Source of the DNA: Anastrepha obliqua
Lineage: Eukaryota > Arthropoda > Insecta > Diptera > Tephritidae
DNA length: 64,000 bases
Reading direction: 5' to 3'
Assembly (NCBI RefSeq): GCF_027943255.1
Contig: NC_072892.1
Location: forward strand, 25,009,792-25,073,791
Under the pieces are notes generated by a model. That model did no database searches. It was not told the DNA's origin and worked only from the letters and a program-made list of their open reading frames with translations. Of the stretch, positions 1 to 11,500 are shown in pieces. Made by a program: the position numbers and the translations under genes. The first letter of the stretch is position 1. Each line of letters starts with the position of its first letter.

Positions 1-59
1 TCTGCACGTGGTCAGAAGAATCTTGCGACTTTGCACGTTTGCGTACTAGCCGAGTGCTC

Positions 60-240
60 CCTGAGTTGATGCTACCCTCCTGGAGTAGACAAAAGGTTCT
101 CAAGGGAACTTTACTACTCTCATTTCGGACCAACTCGAGCGTCCCCTGTCTGGCCAGCTCATCAGCCCTGTAGTTTCCCGCTATGCCACTGTGACTGGGG
201 ACCCAAATGGACCTAATGACGAAGTATCAGGCTTTTTCCA
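60..240 (-). mobile_element. Non-LTR retrotransposon RNase H fragment
   Basis: The minus strand reads WVPSHSGIAGNYRADELARQ around 110-200. This is the conserved C-terminal block of the RNase H domain in Jockey/I-type non-LTR retrotransposons. Only a short piece is open and the rest of the element is not recognisable. It points the opposite way from the retroelement tails just to its right, so it is a separate insertion or an inversion. Confidence 0.7.
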
Positions 241-439
241 ACTAATTTCGAACGCACAAACAACGAGCACAGATTCCTAATTTTTGCTTGGCTGTTGGAG
301 TAGATATTTATCTCCCTTACAGTAATTACAGAAGTAAGCAACCAATCCTGCTTCTTTAATTGCGGGTACCCCCAGCTTGGAAAACATTACAGTGGTTCGG
401 TAGCCTAAATTTTAGCTTGATGGGGAGCTCCTCGTAGAA

Positions 440-830
440 TACTATTCCGCCTACCCTTTCAGGAGTTTAGGTGACACCAAAGTATGGGACTACGTCAGGG
501 AAAATTCCTCCTAGTGGGTACAGCTAAAAGAGGTTCAAAAAACTCATCACTCATAACTCATAGATAAACTGAGACGGCATTTCCACATGCCGTTAGAGGC
601 TACGCAGTTATCTGCAGGTGATGGGGATATGGCCCACTGGCTCCTGTCGTTTCTGTGACCAATTCCAGGAGACTCCGATGCACCTTCTCCTTGAATGCAG
701 CGCTATAACGTGGAAAAGGTTGAGACATCTCGGCCATTTGCAGCCAGAAGAAGAAAGCCACATACGCTCAGTTCAACCCAGTTCTATCTTAAGTTTAATA
801 AGGGAGCTGGGTCTTGATGTGGTACTGTAA
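440..830 (+). mobile_element. Non-LTR retrotransposon 3' coding tail (degenerate)
   Basis: The open stretch at 618-830 contains CRFCDQFQETPMHLLLEC, a Cys/His cluster (C-x2-C, then H and C) typical of the extreme C-terminus of Jockey-type pol proteins, just after RNase H. Upstream sequence from about 440 looks like the rest of the RNase H domain but is broken by frameshifts. It is a dead 5'-truncated copy. Confidence 0.65.
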
Positions 831-1204
831 GATGAGTAGAGGGCGCAAAAGACTATGAAGTCGAAGTGAAAACCTCAAATAAATCGAAACCTAAATATTA
901 CTCTTCCGTCCAGTTTCGAGCTATGCGTAAACATGTCATGCAATGCCTTGCCTTCAAATGTTGCACTCCACCCATTCCTCACTTGAGCGAATATGAATGG
1001 AAAAAGTGAGGGAAATATTAAGAAATTGGGCGAAGTTAAATTTTTTTCCAATTAAGGCACTTCAAATCTTATGAGATAAGACAAATAATGTTGATAAGAC
1101 AAATAAATTCTTGAACTTCCAATACTACTGTTCGGCACAAAAACAAATTTAGAAGCAAAGCAAAAAAAAAAAAACACAAGGCGAAACTATTAAAGCAACA
1201 TAGA

Positions 1205-1690
1205 GGGAAGTGAAATTTCTGATGAGCTTGCCAGGATGGGGACTGAATTAACCTCAGAAACTTCTTACCCGGGCATCGAAAACACTCCTGACAGTTGTTA
1301 AAGGAGAACTGCACAAATTATTTCTCAGGAAAGCGCAGAAAAGATGGAACTCCATTTCTTCGTGTACTATTTCGAAAACCCTTTGGCCCCAGTACAATAT
1401 ACGGAGGATTCAGAAAGTCCTTTGGACTCCTCGTCATTCAATTTCCAAACTCGTTGCTGTGTTTACCGGTCACTGGACGATCGGCACACACGCAGAAAAG
1501 CTAAGAATACCATTTAACCCTTTCAGACCTTTCAGAGAAAGAGACTGTTGATCAGCCAGACGATTAACATCACTGGGTGCTCCTTTTTTCGACATCCTAG
1601 GGCAGTGCGCCAACCTAAATCCCATCAATATTCTCCATTATATTATATAAACAGCTCTGGCTGGCTGTAGATATATGCCTGTTGGAGTGC
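1205..1690 (+). mobile_element. Jockey-like retrotransposon RNase H tail
   Basis: At 1220 the + strand reads DELARMGTEL (RNase H end). At about 1455 it reads TGHWTIGTHAEKLRIPFNP and at about 1575 LGAPFFDILGQCANL, which are successive conserved blocks of the Jockey pol C-terminus. The reading frame is broken between them, so this is a decayed fragment. The ORF on the opposite strand at 1069-1314 is a shadow. Confidence 0.65.
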
Positions 1691-2260
1691 CAAACAGAGA
1701 GGCACTTCAACTATTTCACCTACCTTCCTATTAAAGGTGGGGTTGGTAAATCAGCTGAGTTGGTTTTTTTCTTTCGCCGTGTCCATGTGGCTGTCAGTTT
1801 ATAATGAAACACGGCGAATTCATTATTTGTTTTCTAGTTTTTCAATACTTTGCTTTGACAATCAAACGTACAGAACAGTGTTGTTGGTCTAGTGTCACCA
1901 CCTGTAATGAATGCGCCTTGAAAAAAATTGATTGAAAACAATGAAATTATTAAAAAAATTGGCGATGCGTACTTAACTGCTGTAAGACAGTCTTAGACTA
2001 ATTAGGGTTACATTTTATTCGCAAAACAACAGAGAAGTAATTACCAATGGATGCGTGAAAATCAATTTTAGAGCTCATCAAAGGAAAATGCTGTTAATAA
2101 CTAACCTAAAGTAAATAGTAACTAATACAATACATAAAAGAAAAAGTTTAAACTAGTTGAAAATTATAATCCACAATAAGTAAGAACCAAAAATTTACTA
2201 ACGCAAAAGAAAAAAAAAATCACAAATAATTAGCAAAAGATTAAAATAAAAATTAAAAAA
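1691..2260. other. AT-rich upstream region of the RhoGEF gene
   Basis: No coding sequence is seen. A 10-bp inverted repeat (TTCGCCGTGT at about 1771, ACACGGCGAA at about 1809) flanks a short spacer. The last 250 bases are very A-rich, and an in-frame TAG at 2231 closes the frame before the ATG at 2261. This is plausibly 5' UTR or promoter, but no TATA or initiator element can be assigned with confidence. Confidence 0.4.
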
Positions 2261-2557
2261 ATGACGCATAATCGTGAAAGTCTACGCCTCAGCTTGCTTG
2301 ACTTGCAACAGAATGCGGCGGCAACGTCGAACGGCAACAGCAATCCCAGCGTTTCACAAACAATGTCAGTGATGGCCAACCAAGCCATCACAACCGCAGT
2401 GAACCGCATCAATAAAGTAATTGTCGCACATCAGAATGACAAGTGCGAGCGACTGAAGAAAATGCAATCGATCACCTGCTCCGACTCGGAGGACGACTCC
2501 GAGAGGCGGGCACAACTCGAAATAAACAATCGATGGAATTATGGCGGCTATGATGGT
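2261..2557 (+). CDS. ARHGEF17: RhoGEF exon 1 (start codon, N-terminal linker)
   Basis: Encodes residues 1-99, hydrophilic, with an acidic patch (DSEDDSERR) near the end. The donor GTAAGT at 2558 leaves phase 0. It joins the next exon to give GGYDG followed by DTRTHVVQEIL, the start of the DH domain. Confidence 0.85.
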
Positions 2558-5500
2558 GTAAGTGAAAAATAATAAAACAGGGTTACTTTTTGATGCCTCT
2601 ATGCAACTGGAAAGAGATTTTTATGAAGGCGATAATGACTTTATTACTAACTGTCTCGAATTTTTACCTAAATCTATTCATGTAATTTTTGTCATTTCTA
2701 AATCGAATTCCTCAGGATACGCGCACGCATGTGGTGCAGGAAATCTTACGTAATGAACAGTCCTATGTGGAATCGCTGCAGACAATCGTCACAAAATATC
2801 TGAAGGTACTCAAGTCTCCCGAGCATGCTGGCATGATCGATTCACGCACCGTGGATGAGATATTCTTCATGGTACCCGATATACTAGAGATTCACGAAAA
2901 ATTCCATGCGGAGCTGAAATCGCGCTGGGATGGCTGGGATGCGAACCAGAAAGTTGGTGACGTCTTTCTTGAAACGGTACGACGAATCACATTCAAAAGT
3001 GTAGCTTTTTCTTATTCTCTTTTCAAAACCTAATAAGTACTCAACAAATATTCTTCTTACTTATCTGACGGCAATAGTTTTCAAAGTTGGAGGTGCTGGA
3101 AGTGTACACATCGTTTGTGAATAACTGCAATCGCGCGAAGAATGCCATCCGTAGTACGAAACATCAACGACCTTCGTTTGCGAAATTCCTCGAAATGACT
3201 GCACGTGAGCATAAAGGCAAATTGACGCTAGACAATTTACTCATAAAACCGGTACAAAAGTTCCCGAAGTAAGTTGTTCTTCTAGGCTCCTCACTGCCTG
3301 TGTATGACTCACACGAAATCCTTTTACCCCATTCAGCTACGAAATGCTCTTTCAAAGACTTATCAAACACACCGATTGCGATCATCCCGATCAGAAGCAT
3401 TTACAGGATGTGCTTAAGCTGGTGCATGACATACTCGTTCATATCAATTGTAAGGAGCGTGAAATCCTTGAAAATGGCCAACGCGAAGCGACTTTGCGCG
3501 AGCTCGAGGGCGTTATTGAAGGTATCACCGATCTGATTACACCCGATCGGCAATTTCTGCTCTTCGACTTGGTTTCAATGCCGTCAGGGCAGGGTGCACG
3601 CAAAGAGCGCGGCTTCTTTCTTTTCAATGATTTGCTAGTGTTGACGAGTATTAAGAAGCGTAGCGGCACAATACGAAAGCCAAATCCGTAAGCACGATTT
3701 GAGTGTATGAAAAAAAAAATATGTTTTTCTATTTATGCTAACACTTTCTTACAGTTCTACCTGCCCCGGTACAGTAGCCTCTACATTGGATACCAACAAA
3801 TACAAGTTCCTGACAAAGATCTCTTTGGATTGCTTAGAAATTGTGAAGAGTAAGTGCTCGGTAAGGTATTGGTTTCACTTTTTAATTTTGCTCCTTCTGC
3901 GCGCTCCTTTTAGCTAAAGATGAAAACGTAAAGCGTATTATGCTTGAAATCGAAAATTTAGCCGAGGACTGCAATAAGCTACAAAACATCGCCAGCATCA
4001 CTACATCACTCAAGTACCCACACCAGTATCTGGAGGATGTCATACGTGAACTACTGCGAGATGTGCAGCGACAGCTATCAGAGCGTCAGACTAATGACAC
4101 ACAACTGAATATGCTCGAACTGCTGGTCAACTCACCGTAAGCTAATAAACAAATAACCACTCCTGCATCGACCGAATTCTATGTAATCGTCTAATTCTAG
4201 GAACGGAAGTCAGAAACTGTCGATCGTCTTCAGCAAAGCTGAGAAACGCACTCAGTGGGAGAAGACCTTTAACGAAGCTAAGCAAAAATTGGGTGGGAAT
4301 AAATAGCATTCTTGTATTATTCTGTCATTTACATTGACGCGCTCCTACCCTAAAATACGTGTGCATTTCGATTTTCTCATTTGTAGCTGCCACTCTCGAA
4401 CGACATCCTATTCCAGAGTTCTTGATGTCCATACCAATACGCAAAACGCGAGCCGGCTTGCAGTTTACTTGTGCCGCAGCCACGCTCAGCGAGAAACGTG
4501 ACGTGTGGGTGTGCAACAGTGACGGCTACGTCGGACAAGTGTGCATTATGTCTCTGTACCCGGAACCAAATGTGACCAGCTGCAATGGCGTTTGCAATGC
4601 TCGCATCCTTTGTGTGGCCTCAGTTCCCGCCTACAACTCGAACAATAGAAACTCTGCAAACAGTGGCGCGCAGCTGCAACAGCAGGCACAAGCAACGCAC
4701 CCGCGTAGCGCAAGCACTACGCCGCAACACAGCTACACACAGCAATTGCGTGAGTATCGCAAAAGCATCTCACCGAACTTTCAACCGCCGCTTGCAATTG
4801 GCACGCCGGAGAAGAAGAAGACGCCATCTTCAACTGTGGCAGGCGCGGCTAATTCAATTGGTGCGGGCGCCGCTACCACAACGGACAATGGAAATAGCGA
4901 AGGCACGGCGGACAACCAATTGGATTTGAATTTAAGCTCCAGCGATGATGAGACGGATACTGGCATAGTAAATATCAGCAGCGTTGGTGGCGCGGCGAGC
5001 AGTAATGGCAGTGGCGTTGTCGAGCGCGTGCCGAGTCCCGCTCCGTCAACGCAGACAGTTGCCTCGGCGACACTGCCCGGTAGCAGTAGCAGTGGCACAC
5101 CGTCGCATCACTCGCACCAAGTACGTCATTTGAACTAATTTGGAAAGGAGAATTTTAAACATTAAATACAAATAAAAATATTTACTTTCTTGAATTAATT
5201 TCAGGACTCCAATCCAGATGAGGGAGATGGCAACTTATCAACTATGTGGATCGGCACGGAGGACGGTTGCATTCATGTCTACAACAGCACCGACAATATA
5301 CGCATAAAGAAGAATAGAATAAAGATTGAACATCAGTCGGCTGTATATTCCATATTGTGAGTAGAAATAATACGAAAAATTGAAGAACTAATACGATGCA
5401 GGGGGTCCTATTACGACCGCATGTTTTTGAAATACAAAGAAAGACATACAGAACAAAAATCCGCGGTTATTAGAAAAATTTAGGTGTTCCGGCTAAATTG

Positions 5501-8500
5501 CCTGAATGACGCTTGGAATTTCATTGCTGTTGTTGAAGCAGCGAAAACATTTCCCATAGATGTACGGGGAGTGCTGCTGGAGTGATAGTCCTTGGCCGGA
5601 TATATATAGGGTGGGCCATGTAAAATTTGCTTTTTGAATCGGCTATAAAAAAAAACTAATCAATATTTTTTCAAACTTTTTTTTTTGTTTTAAAGATTGA
5701 ACATTGTCATTTATGAATGAAAAATAATATCGTTTAAATGACTGCCACGACTGGCTTTACAGTAGGCCAATCGATCAACCCAATTTTCAAGCACATTTTC
5801 GATTGTTTGGGCTCCAATTTCATGAATGGCAACTTCGATTTCGTGTTTTAAAGCATCAATCGTCTCTGGATGGTTCGCATAGCATTTGTCCTTAACGACT
5901 CCCCACAAAAAATAGTCCAACGGGTTTAAATCACAGCTCCGAGGCGGTCAATTGATATCGGGATTTCGGCTGATTATTCGGTTTTCAAAAACGGTAGCCA
6001 AAAGTTCGAGTGTAACTTTGGCAGTGTGACAAGTTGCACCGTGCTGTTGAAACCAAATGGCGTCTATGTTATCCTCTTCATCCTCGTTGAGCATGTCACG
6101 GTAACGCTCTCCGTTTACTATAACCACGGCTCCTCGCTCATTTTCGAAAAAAATGGCCCGATGATGCTGCCACACCAAAAACCGCACCAAACAGTGACTC
6201 GTTGGGGATGCATTTGCTTTTCTACAGTAATTGGATTTTCAGTGTGGATTTTCGGGGCCCCAAATCTGACAATTTTTTTTATTGATTTAGCCACCGATGT
6301 GAAAATCAGAAAAGAAGAAGAAGACTCACCACTTTGGAAATAGGTTTCCAATATTTCCCAATTTTGTTCAAGCGTATAGCGTCGTATTTCGTAAATGTCA
6401 AACCTTTAAGTAAATTATGAACACATTTGACATGTCATTTCTGTTACCATTCTCAAAAAAATAGGTGGTTCAAAAAGCAAACGCTATATGGCCCACCCTG
6501 TACATAGTAAACCCGGTAGCGTAGAACCGACTGTCGGGGAAATTTCTTTTAACTGCGTCTTTCGTGTTAGTAATAGTTCTTAAACTTATTGACTTTGACA
6601 CAGGAAAAAGTCCGGCACCGGTAATGAAAATTAATGTTCCCATTTCTCTACAAAAATGTATCTGATATTTTACAGATCTTTCACTTTTAAAAGTAAGCTA
6701 GACAAAGTAACATCTGTTGTAAAATTTGTTTATTAAAAACTTCGCTTTAAAATCTTCTATTTTTTTTATAAAAAAGAGCATGAAGAAAGGAAGGTTTTGA
6801 TTCTTATTAAAACGCTGAATGAATATTGGCCCCAGGCCTCTTCAACCACTTACACCCTTAATTAGCTGTTTAGCCGAGCTCCTGCTCTTATTTGTGCCGT
6901 GCGTCTTGATTGTTGTTCTACAAAAGAAGGGACCTACAATTTTAAGTCGGCTCCGAACGGCACATGGATTTTTATGAGAACCTTTTCATGACAGTAATAA
7001 ACTCGAAGATTTGTCATTGCCTGACCAGGGCCGACCGCTATTAGAAAAAAGTTTTTCTATTATTTGGTGTTTCATGCTCGGAGAAGCGAATCTCTGCATT
7101 TCCCGAGTGGTAGTCACGCGCCAACCCATTCGTCTACGGCAGCCGCTGAACCTTACCAGGCGGAAATCCTACAAGAATAAATGTAATAGCGGGAAATTGC
7201 ATAACTTTAGTGGTCAATTCACAACACCGGAACTCCACATACAACTTTCTTCCTCTAAATTTCGGCTTCGCCACTTGAGCCCGGAAGAAATTATTTTATA
7301 TGTCGCGTTATCGGCCGTTAGGGGTGATCGAATTCCACTCTCATTCTCGAGGAAAGCCAATTGACTTCCTCTAACTGCAAGGAAATGAAATTGAAGATGA
7401 ACTGGCCAATTGTGGATTAGCAGTTACCCCACAGGGACCAGAGCCAATAAACGGAATCAGTTCTGCAGGAATCATGAATTGGATCAGCAATTATGTATGA
7501 AATGTACATAAAGAGCGATGGTCCAGTCTAGAACGCTGCAGAGCTGTTAAGTGTTTTGTGACAAGCCCGAACAGAAAACTGTGGAACTTTCTTCTAAAAC
7601 TTGGAAGAAAAGATGTTCGGTTGATGGTTAATATTATTACAGTACACAGCCCATGGGGTCAGCGTATGCCCACTATTGGAATTATTATTGCCTGTCTCGC
7701 TTACAGGACGCCGATAGCATTCAGCTTTTTTGTTGTGAGTGTCCCACCTTTGCTAAAGCAAGGCTATGAATTTTGAGTTTCGATGTCATGCGAATGATTA
7801 ATATTTGTTCTCTCAGACTGCAGGATATTTTGAGATCTGCTAAAGAAATTGGAAAATTCTCACAGGACTCTCTGTCTCTGTTTTTTATTTTTGTGTAGGA
7901 GGGGAAGCAGCAAAAGCCTATGGTCGAAGCCGTGGTGTGGGACCTACTAAATCCCCCCTCATGTGGTATGTCCTCCTGGAACTTCACCGTTAAGTAGTAC
8001 GTCAGGAGGCCGTTGTGAGTATATTGTTACTCAATCGTCTGTTATTGTCATTCTGTTCTGTACATTGTGTTAAGCAGCTGTTTCTGGGGACCTGCGTGCA
8101 TATTCCGCGTATTGAAGGTTCTTCATGATATTTGCGGTCACTACAAATGTAATTTTCCAGTTTTCTTCGTTTTCGCACGTATGCGGGATACAATTTGTCT
8201 CACTTATGTTTTCACCAAACGCTCTCTCAAGCATATTTCGCTCATTAATGAACCGCGGCCATTGGAACAAGATATGCCTTGCCGTTTCTTGCTCTTCGGG
8301 GCACTGCGGGCAGTATGGGTCGTTCTCAAGATGCAAGCTGTGTAGGTATGCTTTGAAGCAACCGTGCCCAGTAAGCAACTGTGTGATACAAAAATAAATT
8401 TTGCGCAATCCACCTCGCAATGTTTGCTCCCGTCGTATCTGCCACTTTTCCATTTTTCCATTTTTCCATTGTTCTCTGTTTCTGTTTCTGTTTCTGTCTC

Positions 8501-11500
8501 TTTCTCTGTCTTTGTCTCTGTCTCTGTCTCTGTCTCTGTCTCTGTCTCTGTCTCTGTCTCTGTCTCTGTCTCTGTCTCTGTCTCTGTCTCTGTCTCTGTC
8601 TCTGTCTCTGTCTCTGTCTCTGTCTCTGCTTCTTTCTCTGTCTTTGTCTTTGTCTTTGTCTTTGTCTTTGTCTTTGCCTTTGTCTTTGTCTTTGTCTTTG
8701 TCTTTGTCTTTGTCTTTGTCTTTGTCTTTGTCTTTGTCTTTGTCTTTGTCTTTGTCTTTGTCTTTGTCTTTGTCTTTGTCTTTGTCTTTGTCTTTGTCTT
8801 TGTCTTTGTCTTTGTCTTTGTCTTTGTCTTTGTCTTTGTCTTTGTCTTTGTCTTTGTCTTTGTCTTTGTCTTTGTCTTTGTCTTTGTCTTTGTCTTTGTC
8901 TTTGTCTTTGTCTTTGTCTTTGTCTTTGTCTTTGTCTTTGTCTTTGTCTTTGTCTTTGTCTTTGTCTTTGTCTTTGTCTTTGTCTTTGTCTTTGTCTTTG
9001 TCTTTGTCTTTGTCTTTGTCTTTGTCTTTGTCTTTGTCTTTGTCTTTGTCTTTGTCTTTGTCTTTGTCTTTGTCTTTGTCTTTGTCTTTGTCTTTGTCTT
9101 TGTCTTTGTCTTTGTCTTTGTCTTTGTCTTTGTCTTTGTCTTTGTCTTTGTCTTTGTCTTTGTCTTTGTCTTTGTCTTTGTCTTTGTCTTTGTCTTTGTC
9201 TTTGTTTTTGTCTTTGTCTTTGTCTTTGTCTTTTTTAGAGACATTAGTCTCTGTCTCTGTCTCTGTCTCTGTCTCTGTCTCTGTCTCTGTCTCTGTCTCT
9301 GTCTCTGCTTCTTTCTCTGTCTTTGTCTTTGCCTTTGTCTTTGTCTTTGTCTTTGTCTTTGTCTTTGTCTTTGTCTTTGTCTTTGTCTTTGTCTTTGTCT
9401 TTTTTAGAGACATTAGTCTCTGTCTCTGTCTCTGTCTCTGTCTCTGTCTCTGTCTCTGTCTCTGTCTCTGTCTCTGTCTCTGTCTCTGTCTCTGTCTCTG
9501 TCTCTGTCTCTGTCTCTGTCTCTGTCTCTGTCTCTGTCTCTGTCTCTGTCTCTGTCTCTGTCTCTGTCTCTGTCTCTGTCTCTGTCTCTGTCTCTGTCTC
9601 TGTCTCTGTCTCTGTCTCTGTCTCTGTCTCTGTCTCTGCCTCTGTCTCTGTCTCTGTCTCTGTCTCTGCTTCTTTCTCTGTCTTTGTCTTTGTCTTTGTC
9701 TTTGTCTTTGTCTTTGCCTTTGTCTTTGTCTTTGTCTTTGTCTTTGTCTTTGTCTTTGTCTTTGTCTTTGTCTTTGTCTTTGTCTTTGTCTTTGTCTCTG
9801 TCTCTGTCTCTGTCTCTGTCTCTGTCTCTGTCTCTGTCTCTGTCTCTGTCTCTGTCTCTGTCTCTGTCTCTGTCTCTGTCTCTGTCTCTGTCCCTGTCTC
9901 TGTCTCTGTCTCTGTCTCTGTCTCTGTCTCTGTCTCTGTCTCTGTCTCTGTCTCTGTCTCTGTCTCTGTCTCTGTCTCTGTCTCTGTCTCTGTCTCTGTC
10001 TCTGTCTCTGTCTCTGTCTCTGTCTCTGTCTCTGTCTCTGTCTCTGTCTCTGTCTCTGTCTCTGTCTCTGTCTCTGTCTCTGTCTCTTTCTCTGTCTCTG
10101 TCTCTGTCTCTGTCTCTGTCTCTGTCCCTGTCTCTGTCTCTGTCTCTGTCTCTGTCTCTGTCTCTGTCTCTGTCTCTGTCTCTGTCTCTGTCTCTGTCTC
10201 TGTCTCTGTCTCTGTCTCTGTCTCTGTCTCTGTCTCTGTCTCTGTCTTTGTCTTTGTCTCTGTCTCTGTCTTTGTCTTTGTCTTTGTCTCTGTCTTTGTC
10301 TTTGTCTCTGTCTCTGTCTCTGTCTCTGTCTCTATCTCTATTATATCTTATCTCTTTCTTTCTATTACTTCTCTTCTTTCCTCCTTAACTATCTACCCTT
10401 TTACTTTTCATAGCTTTGAATACAAAGGGCTTTTTAGCCTGAGTGTCTTAGGAGTTACCAATCTCTCGGTGCTTCTTGGCTCGCCCTTTTTAAATATCAA
10501 TTTTTTTCCCTCTGACTACTGTATGAGTATTCTTGTGGTGGATGTCTCTGACTTTGATGGATCGCTTTAAGTTCTTAGTTCCCAAAATTCGACAATTACA
10601 TATTTTTTTGACGTGCCTATAGTGTTCGAAATGCGATTATGACTCTGAGAGTCTGAAGAGATTATCTTATAAAAAAAATTATCAATTATTTCTTAACATT
10701 TTAACACGTTAAATTTCTCGGTTAATCGGACCACTATGGGGTGCGCAATATACTGGCGGGTTTTCGATCAAAAAAATATAAAAAATAAAAAAATAAAAAA
10801 TAAAATTTCGTCAAAAAAATATAAATTAAAACAACAGCGGTCTTAATAGGACACCATAAATTTTAAATAAAATTCATTGTGTTTTGTCATCATAAATTGC
10901 AACTACTTTCATTGGACAGGTACCTGGATAATCGCGTGTTTGTGTCTTTAGCTAATGGTGATATTTGTGTCTATCTTCGCGATGGCGGTAAGTTTTGGCC
11001 TCCTTATACTCATTTATGTAAAATCGAGATATTTTAGTTTTTAATTTTGCTATTTTTTTTAATTTGTGTAGCTGCTTGGAATACCAGTTCGTCGCACTGT
11101 CTTCCAATTGGCACCGTGTCGAGTCCTGTAACTAAACTGCTAAACGTGCACGGCAGGCTGTGGTGCTCCATACAAGGCATTGTCAAGGTTTTGGATATGG
11201 ACACATTTCTGGTTCGTTGTGTTCTCTAACTAAATTTGCAGCTTTTAAAAAAATTTTAATTAACTGTAACGTCTCAAATGCTTTAGGTGGTCAACCAAAT
11301 ACAAGTCTCATCCGATTCGAAGCCAGTTACTAATATGACGGTATCGAACAATTACGTGTGGATTTCAATACAAAATTCGGCGAATATAAAGTGTTTTCAT
11401 TCCATGAGGTAAATTTGTTAGCGCTTTTTATTATCGCTTGTGCTTTGTATCTCTTTAAAACGAATGAATTTAGAATGCCTGCTTCGTTTTTAAAAGAAAG

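Larger units (their letters stand above)
5357..10919 (+). other. RhoGEF intron 9, expanded by repeats
   Basis: From left to right it holds a dispersed repeat split by a DD41D transposon, a minus-strand tRNA-SINE, a + strand retroelement RNase H tail, a minus-strand R1-like tail and the hexanucleotide array. At 10341-10919 I see only TC-rich then AT-rich non-coding sequence. Confidence 0.85.

Noticed and set aside
4781..5098. 105-codon minus-strand ORF inside RhoGEF exon 8
   Set aside because: Antisense shadow of the Ser/Ala-rich coding region; no signature of its own.
8070..9413. Long minus-strand ORF with Lys-Asp, Arg-Asp and Glu-Thr repeats
   Set aside because: It is the hexanucleotide array read through; only the last ~115 residues (R1-like tail) are meaningful.
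8401..10413. 670-codon + strand ORF of Leu-Ser, Val-Phe and Cys-Leu repeats
   Set aside because: Stop-free reading of TCTCTG/TCTTTG; all three frames are open, so it has no coding support.
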